Positions 20,742 to 30,901 of a stretch of 64,000 bases of DNA are shown piece after piece. The position numbers and the translations under genes were made by a program. Origin of the DNA: Dugong dugon (Eukaryota > Chordata > Mammalia > Sirenia > Dugongidae); NCBI GenBank assembly GCA_030035585.1, contig CM057480.1, forward strand, positions 4,829,001 to 4,893,000. The letters run 5' to 3'. Under the pieces are notes generated by a model. The model did not search any database. It was given only the letters and a program-made list of their open reading frames with translations, and was not told where the DNA came from. How positions within the stretch are numbered: position 1 is the first letter of the stretch; every line of letters begins with the position of its first letter.

Positions 20742-20947
20742 CGAGCCCTGGTGGCGCAGTGGTTAAGCGCACAGCTGCTAACCAAAAAGGCTGGGGGTTC
20801 GAACCCTCTAGTCGCTCAGTGGGGGAAAAGATGTGGCAGTCTGCTTCTGCGAGGATTTGCAGCCCTGGAAGCCCTACGGGGCAGTTCTACTCTGGTTCCT
20901 ATAGGGTCGCAATGAGCTGGAATCACCTCGATGCAGTAGGTTTCATC
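20742..20947 (+). mobile_element. AfroSINE-type SINE, long form
   Basis: CGAGCCCTGGTGGCGCAGTGG, GGGGGTTCGAACCC (B box), AAAGATGTGGCAGTCTGC, GGGTCGCAATGAGCTGGAAT. Both Pol III boxes are well kept. Confidence 0.9.
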
Positions 20948-21004
20948 CTGTACCCAGAATACAACATTGCCAGTGACAATGTTGTTTCTTCCTTGTCTCT
21001 AAAC

Positions 21005-21235
21005 AATTGCTAACATTTACTGAGCGCTTGTTATGTGCCAGAAATTAGTCTCATAATTTAATCATCACTGCAATCCTTTGCACTAAATATTAGACCTACC
21101 CCATTCAGCAGATGTGGAAACTGAGGTCCAAAGAAGTAAAATAACTTGGCAGAAGTCACACAGCTAGGAGGTGTCAGAGATATGACTTGAACTTTAGCAA
21201 CATTTCTGAAGGGACCCTGCTCTTAGCCACTTGGC
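21005..21235 (-). repeat. MIR-type SINE relic
   Basis: ACTGAGCGCTTGTTATGTGCC, CATAATTTAATCATCACTGC, AGATGTGGAAACTGAGG, AAGTCACACAGCTAGGAGG: complete reverse MIR order. Confidence 0.82.
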
Positions 21236-22185
21236 TACCCTGTCTATGGTGTCAGTTCTTAGGATTTTAAAGCATTATCCTGCCTCATTCTATATCACCA
21301 CCATCCCCCGGAGCTCTCTGTAAATGGACTTTGTGTCCTCTGTCATCCTGCATTTCTATAGTTTTCATCTAGAATCCATATGGGCATGAGAGCTGCCCCT
21401 GCTCAAGGAAATGGCGTGGCGGTGTGCATCCATATCCTGTAGCTCTTCCATGACCTGGACCTCCTGCAGATGGCCTGGTATTTTGTTTGGGGCCAGTTGG
21501 GTGGATAGAGCTTGGAATTTCCCAAGGAATGTGTTTCGCAGAACAGCAGGTAGCACAGATATCAACATGATATTTTATTGAAATACTTAAGTTCCACGTT
21601 CAATAAAATCAATACGTAAAAATTCTGTATCGTATAATGTTTAACAGATTTATTCCATAAGGAATTTCTCAGAACTTTCTTGATGCTGATGTGTACTCTG
21701 CAGGATTATTAAGCTTTTTTGACCATGAACACTTTGTTTTACTCACAGGGCATGTAATAAAAAGGTCTATCAGAACATTTTGGGAAATGCTAACTTACCC
21801 AATTATTTCGTTTATCCAAATAATTAATAACTCCATCAGAATCTTCATCACTCTTGATTGATAATAATATTCTCAAATGGGCAGCTTTGACTATTTGGAT
21901 ATCATATTATAGAAATATGGTTACTTCTCAGACAATAGGGTTTCTTTTCCTCTGTTTCAGTTGGGACAGGAGATGAACTATACTCAACAACTAAACTACA
22001 GCTGTCTTTTTTAGAAAAAAGGAAGAACTGTTTGGGACCACTGAGTTCACTCTTCTACATTTGTTTCCTTTCTAACCCAGATGGAGTCTAGCTTGTGTGT
22101 GGATAAGCCAATATAAGAGAACAGGAACTCCATTATAGTTCAATCACTGAAGCCTGGGTGTTTGAGTCCGACTCAGGTGTGTATG
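21236..22185. other. No classifiable repeat; possible 3'UTR of the exon candidate at 22186-22437
   Basis: No repeat recognised. On the minus strand this lies downstream of the stop of the 22186-22437 ORF; AATAAA-type signals (plus strand TTTATT) occur near 21649-21654 and 21572-21577, which would suit a 3'UTR. That reading is speculative. Confidence 0.3.
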
Positions 22186-22437
22186 TCAGCTTCTTAATTC
22201 CCTTTCAAAATCTGCTTTCTCATCAGAGCTAGAAAGCAGCCCCTGTTCATCTGTGGAATCAGGCGCTTGGGTCTTTCCATTTATGGCGAACTGAAATGTT
22301 TCTTTCTCCTTTAGAGCACAGGGATATTTATCATAAGACTGAGCGTCCAACACCACGGAACACATGGTTCCTGGAGCATTTGTAATGCTTGAGTGATGCT
22401 GGTGATCAGCTTCTGAGATCTGTCTGCAACAGGTCAC
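22186..22437 (-). other. Candidate terminal coding exon of an unrecognised gene
   Basis: An 83-codon minus-strand frame whose product is mixed and soluble in composition (for example SVVLDAQSYDKYPCALKEK, DEKADFERELRS, then TGA), unlike the Phe/Leu- or Ser-rich chance ORFs around it. A splice-acceptor-like TGTTGCAG|A lies at 22424-22431, inside the first codons, so the ATG may not be the true start. The sequence upstream of it on that strand is pyrimidine-rich around CTTTTTCCACTTTCC. I do not recognise the protein. No second exon is visible within the window. It could equally be a chance ORF. Confidence 0.25.
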
Positions 22438-22540
22438 ACCGTCGCCAACAGATCATGACGGAAAGTGGAAAAAGATAGACCAGCAAAAGGCTAAAAATAA
22501 CTGTATTTTCCCAAAATGAATTATATGCAACAAAAAAGAT

Positions 22541-22558
22541 GTGTGTGTGTGTGTGTGT
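22541..22558. repeat. Short (GT)n microsatellite
   Basis: About nine GT units. Confidence 0.9.
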
Positions 22559-22605
22559 AACAGATATTAAAGGAAAAGGCAGATTGCAGGTTTTAAATGC
22601 AGTCT

Positions 22606-22813
22606 TGTTGCTGTTGTTAGGTGCCATTGAGTCAATTTTTGACTCAGAGTGACCCCATGTGACAGAGGAGAACTGCCCCCATTGAGTTTCCAAGGCTGTA
22701 ATCTTTACAGAAGCAGATCGCCAGGTCTTTCTCCCGTGGAACTCCTGTGTAGGTTCAAACTGCACCTTTCAGTTAGCAGCCCAACACTTAACCATTGCAG
22801 CACCAGAGTGCCT
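22606..22813 (-). mobile_element. AfroSINE-type SINE, long form
   Basis: TTGTTGCTGTTGTTAGGTGCC, GAGTGACCCCATGTGACAG, GCTGTAATCTTTACAGAAGC, CTTTCAGTTAGCAGCCC, CACCAGAGTGCC. Confidence 0.82.
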
Positions 22814-23784
22814 TAAATGTAGTCCGGTACATCTAATTACTAAGTTCCTGAGTTAAATTCACAGGCCAGCAATCAAACTACTTTTTTCAAGCTTATTTTA
22901 TCCTCCTGACTTTTTTTTTTCTCCTGGATCTTCCTGGACACTCTCCCTTCCCGTGAGTCCCCTTGGGTTTCTGCTTTGATAAGTAGCATAAAATACAAGG
23001 ACATAACTAACACACAGTTTTGATGCAGGTGATTTGGTGAAAAATGATAAGACCAGAAAGACCAATGAATTTTTACTCACTGCTTATGTTTTAGAACTCT
23101 GGGATAATTTTCCAACCTTTTGTACTTTATAGCCTGTAAAACTTACTCCTTCTGGGCTTCTTATCTGTACTCCATGTCTCCGTCTCACTCCTTTCCCTCC
23201 CTTTGTCTCTGGCTCTCCTCTGGAGACTGCTAGTATATCACACTCTCCTGATTTCTTTGCTGGCTTCTCCTACAGCTAGGCTGCAAACATGGCCGTGTTA
23301 GCACTCAGTCCTGGGTGTTCCATCATACTGTGTTACGTTGCAGAAAGCCCTCAGTCCTTAGCAGCAACTTCCATCAGGAATTGAAGTCTATTGGGTGTTG
23401 AGTCTAGGCCTCAAGAACCATTGTGTTCCTCCATCCTCACTTTTAAGACCCCTGCACCAACACCAACTGAACAAGCCCGAGGTAACCTGTGAGAGGAGGT
23501 GAGCCCATGTGGAGAAGAAATGAGTCGTCCCAGCTGAGCCATGTTAGACCTGCCTCTTTTCCTCTATGTTTTTAATCCTTTCATAATATTTTACCCCCAT
23601 TTTACTAGAGTCAGGGGGTTGAAGAGATGACACCTCTGCCAGTCACAAAGATGAGAGGAGTAACCTTCCTTGGAAATTCAAAGACTCCATTTTCTCCTTG
23701 TTTCACTCCTTGTATCGTCTGTTACGGCTTCTTACGTAGAGCGCATGCTCAACGGCCCTGTATGAAGGAAACTCTCCTTCCTTG
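22814..23784. other. No gene seen
   Basis: Pyrimidine-rich stretches near 22910-22960 and 23160-23230; no recognisable gene or repeat. Confidence 0.4.
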
Positions 23785-24100
23785 AACTTTCATGTCCTTG
23801 TTCTTTGTACCTATTGCTTCTGCCTGAAAGTCTTCACTGCTGGCTAATTGGCAAATTCCTATCCATCAGCCAAAGCCCAGATGATGTATCACCTCCTCCT
23901 AATTCTCCCCTGACCACACTCAGGAAGAGTTAATCCTTCCCTCTTCCCCTCACTCCCGCAGTACCCTGCACATACCTACATCAGCAGTTAGCACAGTTGA
24001 CCACAATATATCCCTATGCTTGGTTGTTTGTCTTACCGACATTGAATTCCGATAAGAGAAACAATGTCTTACGCATACGTGTACCTCGCAAAACATGGCG
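23785..24100 (+). repeat. L2 LINE relic
   Basis: TTGCTTCTGCCTGAAAGTCTTC, CATCAGCCAAAGCCCAGATGATG, TCACCTCCTCCTAATTCTCCCC, GTACCCTGCACATACC in the order of the L2 3' region, strongly diverged. Confidence 0.65.
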
Positions 24101-24164
24101 CAGTTCCGGTAACACTGGACCTCAGTATCTTATTCCCAAACAAAATTAAGTTAGTATTGGAGCT

Positions 24165-24380
24165 TCTCTATCTCTGCCTCTCTAGCTGTGAAACTTTAGG
24201 CAAACTACCTAAGCTTTCTGTGTTTTGTTTCTTTCATCCTACTAAATGGAAATAATATCTACCCCATAGAATTGTGGCAAAAAAATAAGTGAATTGAACT
24301 ATGCGGACCACTTAGCACACTGCCTGACAAGTATTAAACCCTGGACAGGTGTGAATTGTTAATAGTATCATCATCATCTT
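24165..24380 (+). repeat. MIR-type SINE relic
   Basis: TCTAGCTGTGAAACTTTAGGC, AAATGGAAATAATATCTACC, ATAGAATTGTGGCAAAAAA, CTTAGCACACTGCCTGAC. Confidence 0.7.
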
Positions 24381-24419
24381 CTGTTACTCCTGTGCTCACA
24401 TGAAGCAGCATGCTTGCCT

Positions 24420-24595
24420 CTATCCTAGTACCGACAGTATTGCATTGTCAGTTATGGTGCCTGTCTCCCTCACCACTGGACAATGGCATAACCTTAGAGT
24501 TGAGGATTTTGCCTGTCCATATTGCTTTCCCCAGCCCCAAGCTCAATGTCTATATATATTGCTCAATTAATTTTTATTGAATGAATAATTGAGTT
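24420..24595 (+). repeat. L2 LINE 3' tail relic
   Basis: GCCTGTCTCCCTCACCACTGG, CCATATTGCTTTCCCCAGCC, then GCTCAATTAATTTTTATTGAATGAATAATTG, the L2 end. Confidence 0.6.
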
Positions 24596-24673
24596 AAAGG
24601 AAAATATATGAAAGCATTAGAAGGTTTAGAGAAGGGAAACATATCTGGCCCCTTTGGCAATTTTTTAAAAAGT

Positions 24674-25208
24674 ACGTTGTTGGTAGGTGCTATTGTGTTG
24701 GCTCCGACTCAGAGCGACCCTCTGCACAACAGAAGGAAACACTGCCCAGTCCTGCAGCATCCTCACAATCATTGTTATGATTGAGCCCATTGTTACAGCC
24801 ACTGTGTCAGTCCATCTTGTTGAGGGTCTTCCTCTTTTTCGTTGGCACTCTAGTTTACCAAGCATGATGTCCTTCTACAGGGACTGATCCCTCCTGATAA
24901 TATGTCCAAAGTATGTGAGACGTAGTCTCGCTATCCTTGCTTCTAAGGAGCATTTTGGTTGTACTTCCTCCAAGACAGATTTGTTCGTTCTTTTGGCATT
25001 TCATGGTATATTCAATATTCTTCGTCAATACCACAATTCAAAGGCATCAATTCTTCTTCCTTCTTCCTTATTTATCGTCCAGCTTTTGCATGCATATGAG
25101 GCAATTGAAAATATCATGGCTTGGGTCAGGCACACCTTAGTCTTCAAGGTGAATCTCTGCTTTTTAACACTTTTAAGAGGTCTTTTGCAGCAGATTTGCC
25201 CAATGCAA
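24674..25208 (-). mobile_element. RTE/BovB-type LINE, 5'-truncated (left arm of inverted pair)
   Basis: Reverse-complement RTE 3' region: GTTGTTGGTAGGTGC, TTGAGCCCATTGTTACAGCC, GAGGGTCTTCCTCTTTTTC, CCAAGACAGATTTGTTCG, ending inward at the GCAGATTTGCCCAATGCAAAG part. Several stops; no coding capacity. Confidence 0.9.
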
Positions 25209-25249
25209 AGTATATTTATAATAAATAATGCCTATTTATTTATTTAACT

Positions 25250-25829
25250 TGGATCCACAATCAACGCCCATGGAATCAGCAGTCAAGAAATCAAACGACA
25301 TATTGCAGTGGGCAAATCTGTTGCAAAAGACCTTTTAAAGTGTTAAAAAGCAATCACTTTGGGGACTAAGGTGAGCCTGACCCAAGCCATGGCATTTTCA
25401 ATTGCCTCATATGCATGGGAAAGCTGGACAATGAATAAGGAAGACCGAAAAAGAACTGATGCCTTTGAACTGTGGTGTTGATGAAGAATATTAAATGTAC
25501 CATGGACTGCCAGAAGAACAAGCAAATCTGTCTTTGAAGAAGTACAGCCAGAATGCTCCTTAGAAGAGAGGATGGGGAGACTTCGTCTCAGGTACTTTGG
25601 ACATGTCGTCAGGAGGGGCCAGTCCCTGTAGAAGGACATCGTGCTTGGTAAAGTAGAGGGGCAGCAAAAAAGAAGAAGACCCTCAATGACATGGATCGAA
25701 ACAGTGGCTGATACAATGCGCTCAAACATAGTAATGATTGTGAGGATGGCACAGGACCGGGCAGTGTTTCATTCTGTTGTACATAACGGTTGCTATGAGT
25801 CGGAACTGACTCAACAGCACCCAACAACA
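25250..25829 (+). mobile_element. RTE/BovB-type LINE, 5'-truncated (right arm of inverted pair)
   Basis: Starts at ACTTGGATCCACAATCAACG and runs to GGTTGCTATGAGTCGGAACTGACTCAACAGCACCCAACAACAA. It covers nearly the same part of the element as the minus-strand copy 42 bp to the left, so the two are head to head. Frameshifts and stops are present. Confidence 0.9.
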
Positions 25830-26593
25830 ACCAAATGTCTGTTTAGATTTGTCATCCCCATTCATTGAATGGAGGACCCCAGGATCATCATGACCAATAA
25901 CTTGAAGAGTATATGGTTTACTTTTAATGGACTCTTCTCCAAACCACCAACACACAAATATTGTATTATGTCAACTCTATTAACTTTCACATAGGAGAGT
26001 CATCATATCCACCACATTTCAACATAACAAGGGTTTCAACCTACTGAAGTTGTCTGTTCTTCTTACGAAACAGATGCATCAGGGTAGATGTTCACATGTT
26101 GGCATCATCCCGTCACTCAGTCCCACGCTTCACTTGTCTCGTCCTCATGATTTTGGAGAGAGGTGAGGCAATTTTGCCCAATACCTGGCTGTAAATCTGC
26201 ATCCCACTCGTGTGTGACAGGTGGCTTCCAGACAGGTAGGCTGGTAAAGCCGGGCTTCCTTTCATGCTGTCAGGGAGCAATAGTGTCCTGCTGGTTGACA
26301 GCCACAGCCTCCCTGTCATGTTGAAAGTCTCTATTTTTTTATTGCCCTAGCCACCAATCTTTGAGAAATTTGTCCTGTTGTGAACAAGGCTGTTGCAGGT
26401 TGGCGGAGCTCTGCTGTGGTCTGCTTATCCCAAGGAACTGTATTTCCATCTGTGTACTGGCATCTGTCTCCATTCTACCATCTGACTTGTCTCAGACCAG
26501 ACACCCAGACTACCCTTGGGGAGGGGCAGGAAAAAAGCCCACAGTCAACCCCAGGCTTCTGTGGCACCTGATTCCACTCTTGTCTTTCATTCC
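25830..26593. other. No gene seen
   Basis: Overlapping short ORFs at 26113-26621 on both strands, none recognisable. Confidence 0.4.
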
Positions 26594-26750
26594 AGTGCTT
26601 CTCAAACCCTACTGTGCTTAGAAATCACCTGAGATTCTTGTTAAAACGTAGATTCTAAATAAGGTCAAGAGCCTGAGAGTCTGCATTTGTAACAAGCTCC
26701 CAGGTGGTGCTGATGTTGCTACTCCAAACAGCTCACTTTGAGCAGTAAGG
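26594..26750 (+). repeat. hAT-type (MER5/MER20-like) DNA transposon relic
   Basis: CAGTGCTTCTCAAACCCTACTG (terminal inverted repeat region), TTAGAAATCACCTGAGATTC, AACAAGCTCCCAGGTGGTGCTGATG: the order of a non-autonomous MER5/MER20-like element. The right terminus is degraded. Confidence 0.7.
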
Positions 26751-26754
26751 CTTC

Positions 26755-27352
26755 AATCAGAACATCTTCAGCGCTAGCTCATCTCCTTCCTCCAGGCTCC
26801 CAAGATAACCTAGTTGTAATTTCCTCCATGTCTGTGATAGTGTTTGCCTGACATCCAATTAGCTATACACACGTCACCCTTAACTGGCAAATGCCTAGCC
26901 TTAATCATTGGCAGCACCTCAAGTGTCAAAAAAATGTAAGTTCAATTGATAAAAAGGGACATAACAAAACTCAATGTAATTTATTCAAAAATTAGTAAAT
27001 CAACAGAATGGTCAACAGATCAACCCTTATCCCTGTTTTTTTTTTTTTATTATTACTACTTAAATATTTTGTGCTTGCCAGAGTTTCTAATAAGTGAATA
27101 AAACAGAATAAAGATATTCATTCCATTAAATACAATTAATTTCAATTTAACAAGTCACTGATTGAACTAGATGCTTTGGGGATACCAAAATGAACAGGTT
27201 TAACCTTTCCTTCAAGGGCTTTGCGATGTCAGAGTGAGCAGATGTGGCTGTGAGGAGGAGGGAAGGCTGAGGTTCTGTTCACGGACTACAGTGTGAAATG
27301 GGGGGGGGGGGGTAGGCTGCGTGCACCAACTGCACGGAGGGGAAGGAGCTGC
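26755..27352. other. No gene seen; 13-base G tract at 27300-27312
   Basis: A T tract near 27038-27049 and a G13 homopolymer at 27300-27312 are the only landmarks. Confidence 0.5.
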
Positions 27353-27541
27353 AGGGCCTTGCTACTCCAAGCGCAGCCCATGCACCAGCAGCATCAACAT
27401 CGCCCGAATGGTGTTAGAAATAGTAATTCTAGGACCACAGAACCCTACACCTACTCAGGCAGTCTGGGAGTGTCTCAACAACCTCAGGTCTACCAAGCAC
27501 ATTAGGTGACTCTAATCTACAGCAAAGTGAGAATCACTCCC
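27353..27541 (+). repeat. hAT-type (MER20-like) DNA transposon relic
   Basis: CCATGCACCAGCAGCATCAAC, GTGTTAGAAATAGTAATTCTAGG, GGTGACTCTAATCTACAGC, GTGAGAATCACT. The fit to MER20-like elements spans most of the length. Confidence 0.65.
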
Positions 27542-27712
27542 GTAAAATATGCTAAGTGCTGTTGATGGCCAATGGCATGCAGGTGAGAGAACACCGGAGC
27601 CACTCAGTCTAATGGAAGCCTGAGTCATAGATACTTTAAATTTTCTATCTTGAGCCAAAGTGGTGGATTATGCTTGCTTTTCAGTACTTAGGGGGCTTTT
27701 GTTAAAAGGGTA

Positions 27713-27897
27713 AGGAGCCCTGGTGGTACAGTGGTTAAAGCGATTGACTGCTAACCTAAAGGTTGGCGGTTCAAAACCACCAGTGGCTCCACAGAAGAAA
27801 GCTGTGGCAATCTTCTTCGTAGAGATTTACAGCCTCAGAAACCCTATAAGGTCGCTATGAGTCAGAACCAACTCCCTGACAGTAGGCAGTTTGCATG
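27713..27897 (+). mobile_element. AfroSINE-type SINE, long form, with near-perfect target duplication
   Basis: GGAGCCCTGGTGGTACAGTGG, AGGTTGGCGGTTCAAAACC, AGAAGAAAGCTGTGGCAATC, GGTCGCTATGAGTCAGAACC. Flanks TTAAAAGGGTA (27702-27712) and TAAAAAGGGTA (27898-27908) are a likely duplication with one mismatch. Confidence 0.88.
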
Positions 27898-27908
27898 TAA
27901 AAAGGGTA

Positions 27909-29739
27909 GTAAAAGTCTTAATCTCTTGGGGTGTATTTCTATGACAAGGAGTTAGCATATCTAAGTGGTCCTATTACTAATGGAGAATGAGGCAGCGAGA
28001 GAGCGAGGGAAGAAGGGTCACAAAAGCAAGGTGTTTCAAGATTCATAAAGCACATTTCAGCTCCTCTTTTTATAACCATTCCAGGATTCCTGGGAAATGC
28101 CCGCAGGGCGTCCTGGGAGCATACCTGTTGGAATTTGGATTCCCATAAACACAGCAGTAAAGTGCAGCTATGGATGCATCTCTGTGCACAGCCCAGTTAA
28201 GAACAGACACATTTTGAGGAATTAGTAAATGCAAGTTTTTGCCTTTTACTGTTTACTTTAACTCTAGGGAGCAAAACCTTTTTAAAGCCCCCACAGTACT
28301 TTTTTTTAAAGTCACCCCAGGCTTCCATTAAAATAGTTTTTTGTTGTTTTTCCAGATAATGCCTTTTTTAGGAAACAAGTGATTTCTGTTATTATTGCTT
28401 AACACATTCCCAAAGCTTCAGCTCTCATTTATGCAGCAAAAGTCAAACTGAATTATTTCTCAGTTGTCTCCCTTAAAGTGCCCGGAGTTATATACAACTA
28501 AAATCACATAGAACAAAACTACCTATAAGTGCCAGCTGTGCTGGGAAAAAAAAAAAAAAAAAAAAGTGATGGAACGTCAAAGGCAAAAACAACTTCAATT
28601 ACGTCCACGGAGACTACTTTTGGCCTCCGACAAGCCAGCATATTTATTGGTGACGTAAAGGTTGACATATTTGGAATGCAGCCCCATGATTCCTCAGACA
28701 CATAAGGCCACCAAGGCTATCCATGGGCACAATGGATAAAAGTTTCTCTGAGAAATCTACTTGCCAAATGCCTATGGGGCTTGGAAGCCGGGATTTACTG
28801 AGACCGTAAAACTCACAGCCCAGCGAGAATCCAGAACACCAGCTGGAGTAGCCACTGGGGCAGCCTTTTCTCTCTGGTCCAGGCTGTTAGATACTTGCTG
28901 GCTACTCACCCATTCCTCACACCCCTGCTGCGCTGGTGGACCCCAACATCCAATACCAGCTGCCACCCCGACTTGGAATACCCCCTCCAGACACCGACGC
29001 ATAGACACATGCAGAAATCCACACATGTCCTAACTACATGAGGGACCTCAAGCTCGCCTTGCTGGCTCTCTGTGTCTGGTGCAAGCCTGGGTCTGGCATT
29101 CTTTCTGACTCTCCTGCTCCCAGCTGGACCCAGATTATTTTTCTGTGTAGTTTCAGACTGAGCTCTCTTTTCTGGACCCTGCACTTTCTTTTGCCGTTAG
29201 GACAATATATTCAAGTTTAAAAAGTGGCAAACAGCCAGAGCCAACAGGAAATGCCCTTCATAAAGAGAAAGGGGAGCATAACAGAGCGATCAAATGAAAG
29301 GCACTATCTTGATCAATTCTCTAAACCCCCAGCCATCCAACAGATGAATGAATCTGCTCCAAAACTCGTGGGGAGAATCAATACAAATCAGCATGTGCAG
29401 CAGCACTTTTTTCTCCAAGGACTTGGCCTTTGAGGAAGTGGGAAAACGTGTTCTCCATAAAGGCCTAAAGCACGGATGAGGGAGAGATCTGCCCCTAGAA
29501 TGATGTATAACACTTCACCAGTGGAGAGTTTTCAAGCTATAACCCTCCCCATTTTTGCTACATGCCTCTGGGGTGGGATTGGTAGGAGTACCTTCAGGAA
29601 GACCATCTGAAACAAGACCTTGTTCTGGCCTCACTGCTTCATAGAGGACAACTCTTATCCTTCAGGAGTGCTGTGAGGTTCTTTGGGTTTGACTTTGAGG
29701 ATGAGAGAGGGTGTCAGCAGCACAAGAAGCTAAGACAAT
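27909..29739. other. No gene seen; A tract at 28546-28565
   Basis: Non-repetitive sequence apart from a 20-base A tract. ORFs at 28761-29220 overlap on both strands and resemble no family. Confidence 0.4.
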
Positions 29740-29930
29740 GTGGTCAAGACTGAGACTAGACACCAAATTTGGAGTCAGAAGACCTCAGATGCAAGTTTGT
29801 ATCTGCTTGGTGACCTTGGGCTAATGCTCAAGCCTCTGGGCCTAAATTCCTCCATCTGCAAAACGGGTATAAAACCCACCTTCAGGGCACTAGTGAGGAT
29901 TGTAGGAGAGAGCACCTGTCAAGAAACTGT
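29740..29930 (+). repeat. MIR-type SINE relic
   Basis: GGAGTCAGAAGACCTCAGATGC, TGGTGACCTTGGGCTAATG, CCTCCATCTGCAAAACGGG, GTGAGGATTGTAGGAGAGAGC. The 78-codon ORF here is a product of the repeat, not a gene. Confidence 0.75.
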
Positions 29931-30489
29931 AACAAATGTGAAGTGTACGACAACATGCAGCTATGGCTGTACGTGACTGAAACGACTCTGACGTTGGCGG
30001 TAAACAACAGCGACCCAGCCCTCCTTTTCCAGACAGAAGGACTGGGTTCGGCATCAGGGAATGGAGGCATGATTCACAGGAGGTTTCACCCTGGCTGGTG
30101 AGATTGTAAATCATGAAGTCAGATGACCTAAGCTTGATCCTGTAATTGCCATCCACACTCTACAGCCAAAACCAGCCATGGCACTGACATAAGCAATTGG
30201 CAACGGAGACGAGTCAGCCCTTTCCTGCACCCACGACGAAGCGTCCTATGTGATAGTAAGCCATCAGCATTTCCTTACTGGAGGGCAAACATGAAGGGAG
30301 GGTCATGTATTCCTAGGCAAGAACTGTAGGTGCAAAGATACATTTTGCAAAACATAGATCTCACGTAATATATAATATTTCATTTAATGAAATACTATAA
30401 TCTAAATTAATAAGTAATTTGTAAATTATACAAAAGTGAGAGAAGGAAATAGAGACAGTGTTAGTGTTGGGCAATTTCTGTATATTTTC

Positions 30490-30600
30490 ATTCTTGATCT
30501 TCATTACAACTCGGTAAGGAGAGTATTATTTTATCGTGTCCATTTTATGGATGATGAAACTGAGACAGCAAGCAACGTGACCAAGTAGAGAGCAGAAAGA
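30490..30600 (-). repeat. MIR-type SINE relic, fragment
   Basis: CTTCATTACAACTCGGTAAGG, GTCCATTTTATGGATGATGAAACTGAG. Confidence 0.6.
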
Positions 30601-30747
30601 GGACTGATGCGCAGGGCTGCCTCTGAAGCGTTAATCGTCCCAGCAACACCATCACTGGGATCAGCACCATCGTCATCCTCATCTTGTAAGACACAGTGTA
30701 CTAAGTACCAAACGGACATATACAAATCCCAAAGTCAGAGAGTAAAA

Positions 30748-30901
30748 ACAACCCGTTGCCGTTGAGGCAATTCCAACTCATAGCAATCCTATATGACAGA
30801 GCAGAACTGCCCCATAGGGTTTTCAAGGAGTGGCTGGTGGATTTGAACTGCTGACCTTTCGGTTAGCAGCCGTAGCTCTTAACCACGGCACCACCAGGGC
30901 T
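30748..30901 (-). mobile_element. AfroSINE-type SINE, short form
   Basis: ACCCGTTGCCGTTGAGGC, GACCTTTCGGTTAGCAGCC, CACGGCACCACCAGGGC. Confidence 0.9.

Noticed and set aside
20742..20830. tRNA-like A and B boxes in the SINEs
   Set aside because: No cloverleaf with acceptor stem or anticodon arm; these are the Pol III promoter parts of tRNA-derived SINEs, not tRNA genes.
27293..27509. ORFs of 62-70 codons starting at the G tract
   Set aside because: They run into a MER20-like relic; one reads through the G13 homopolymer.
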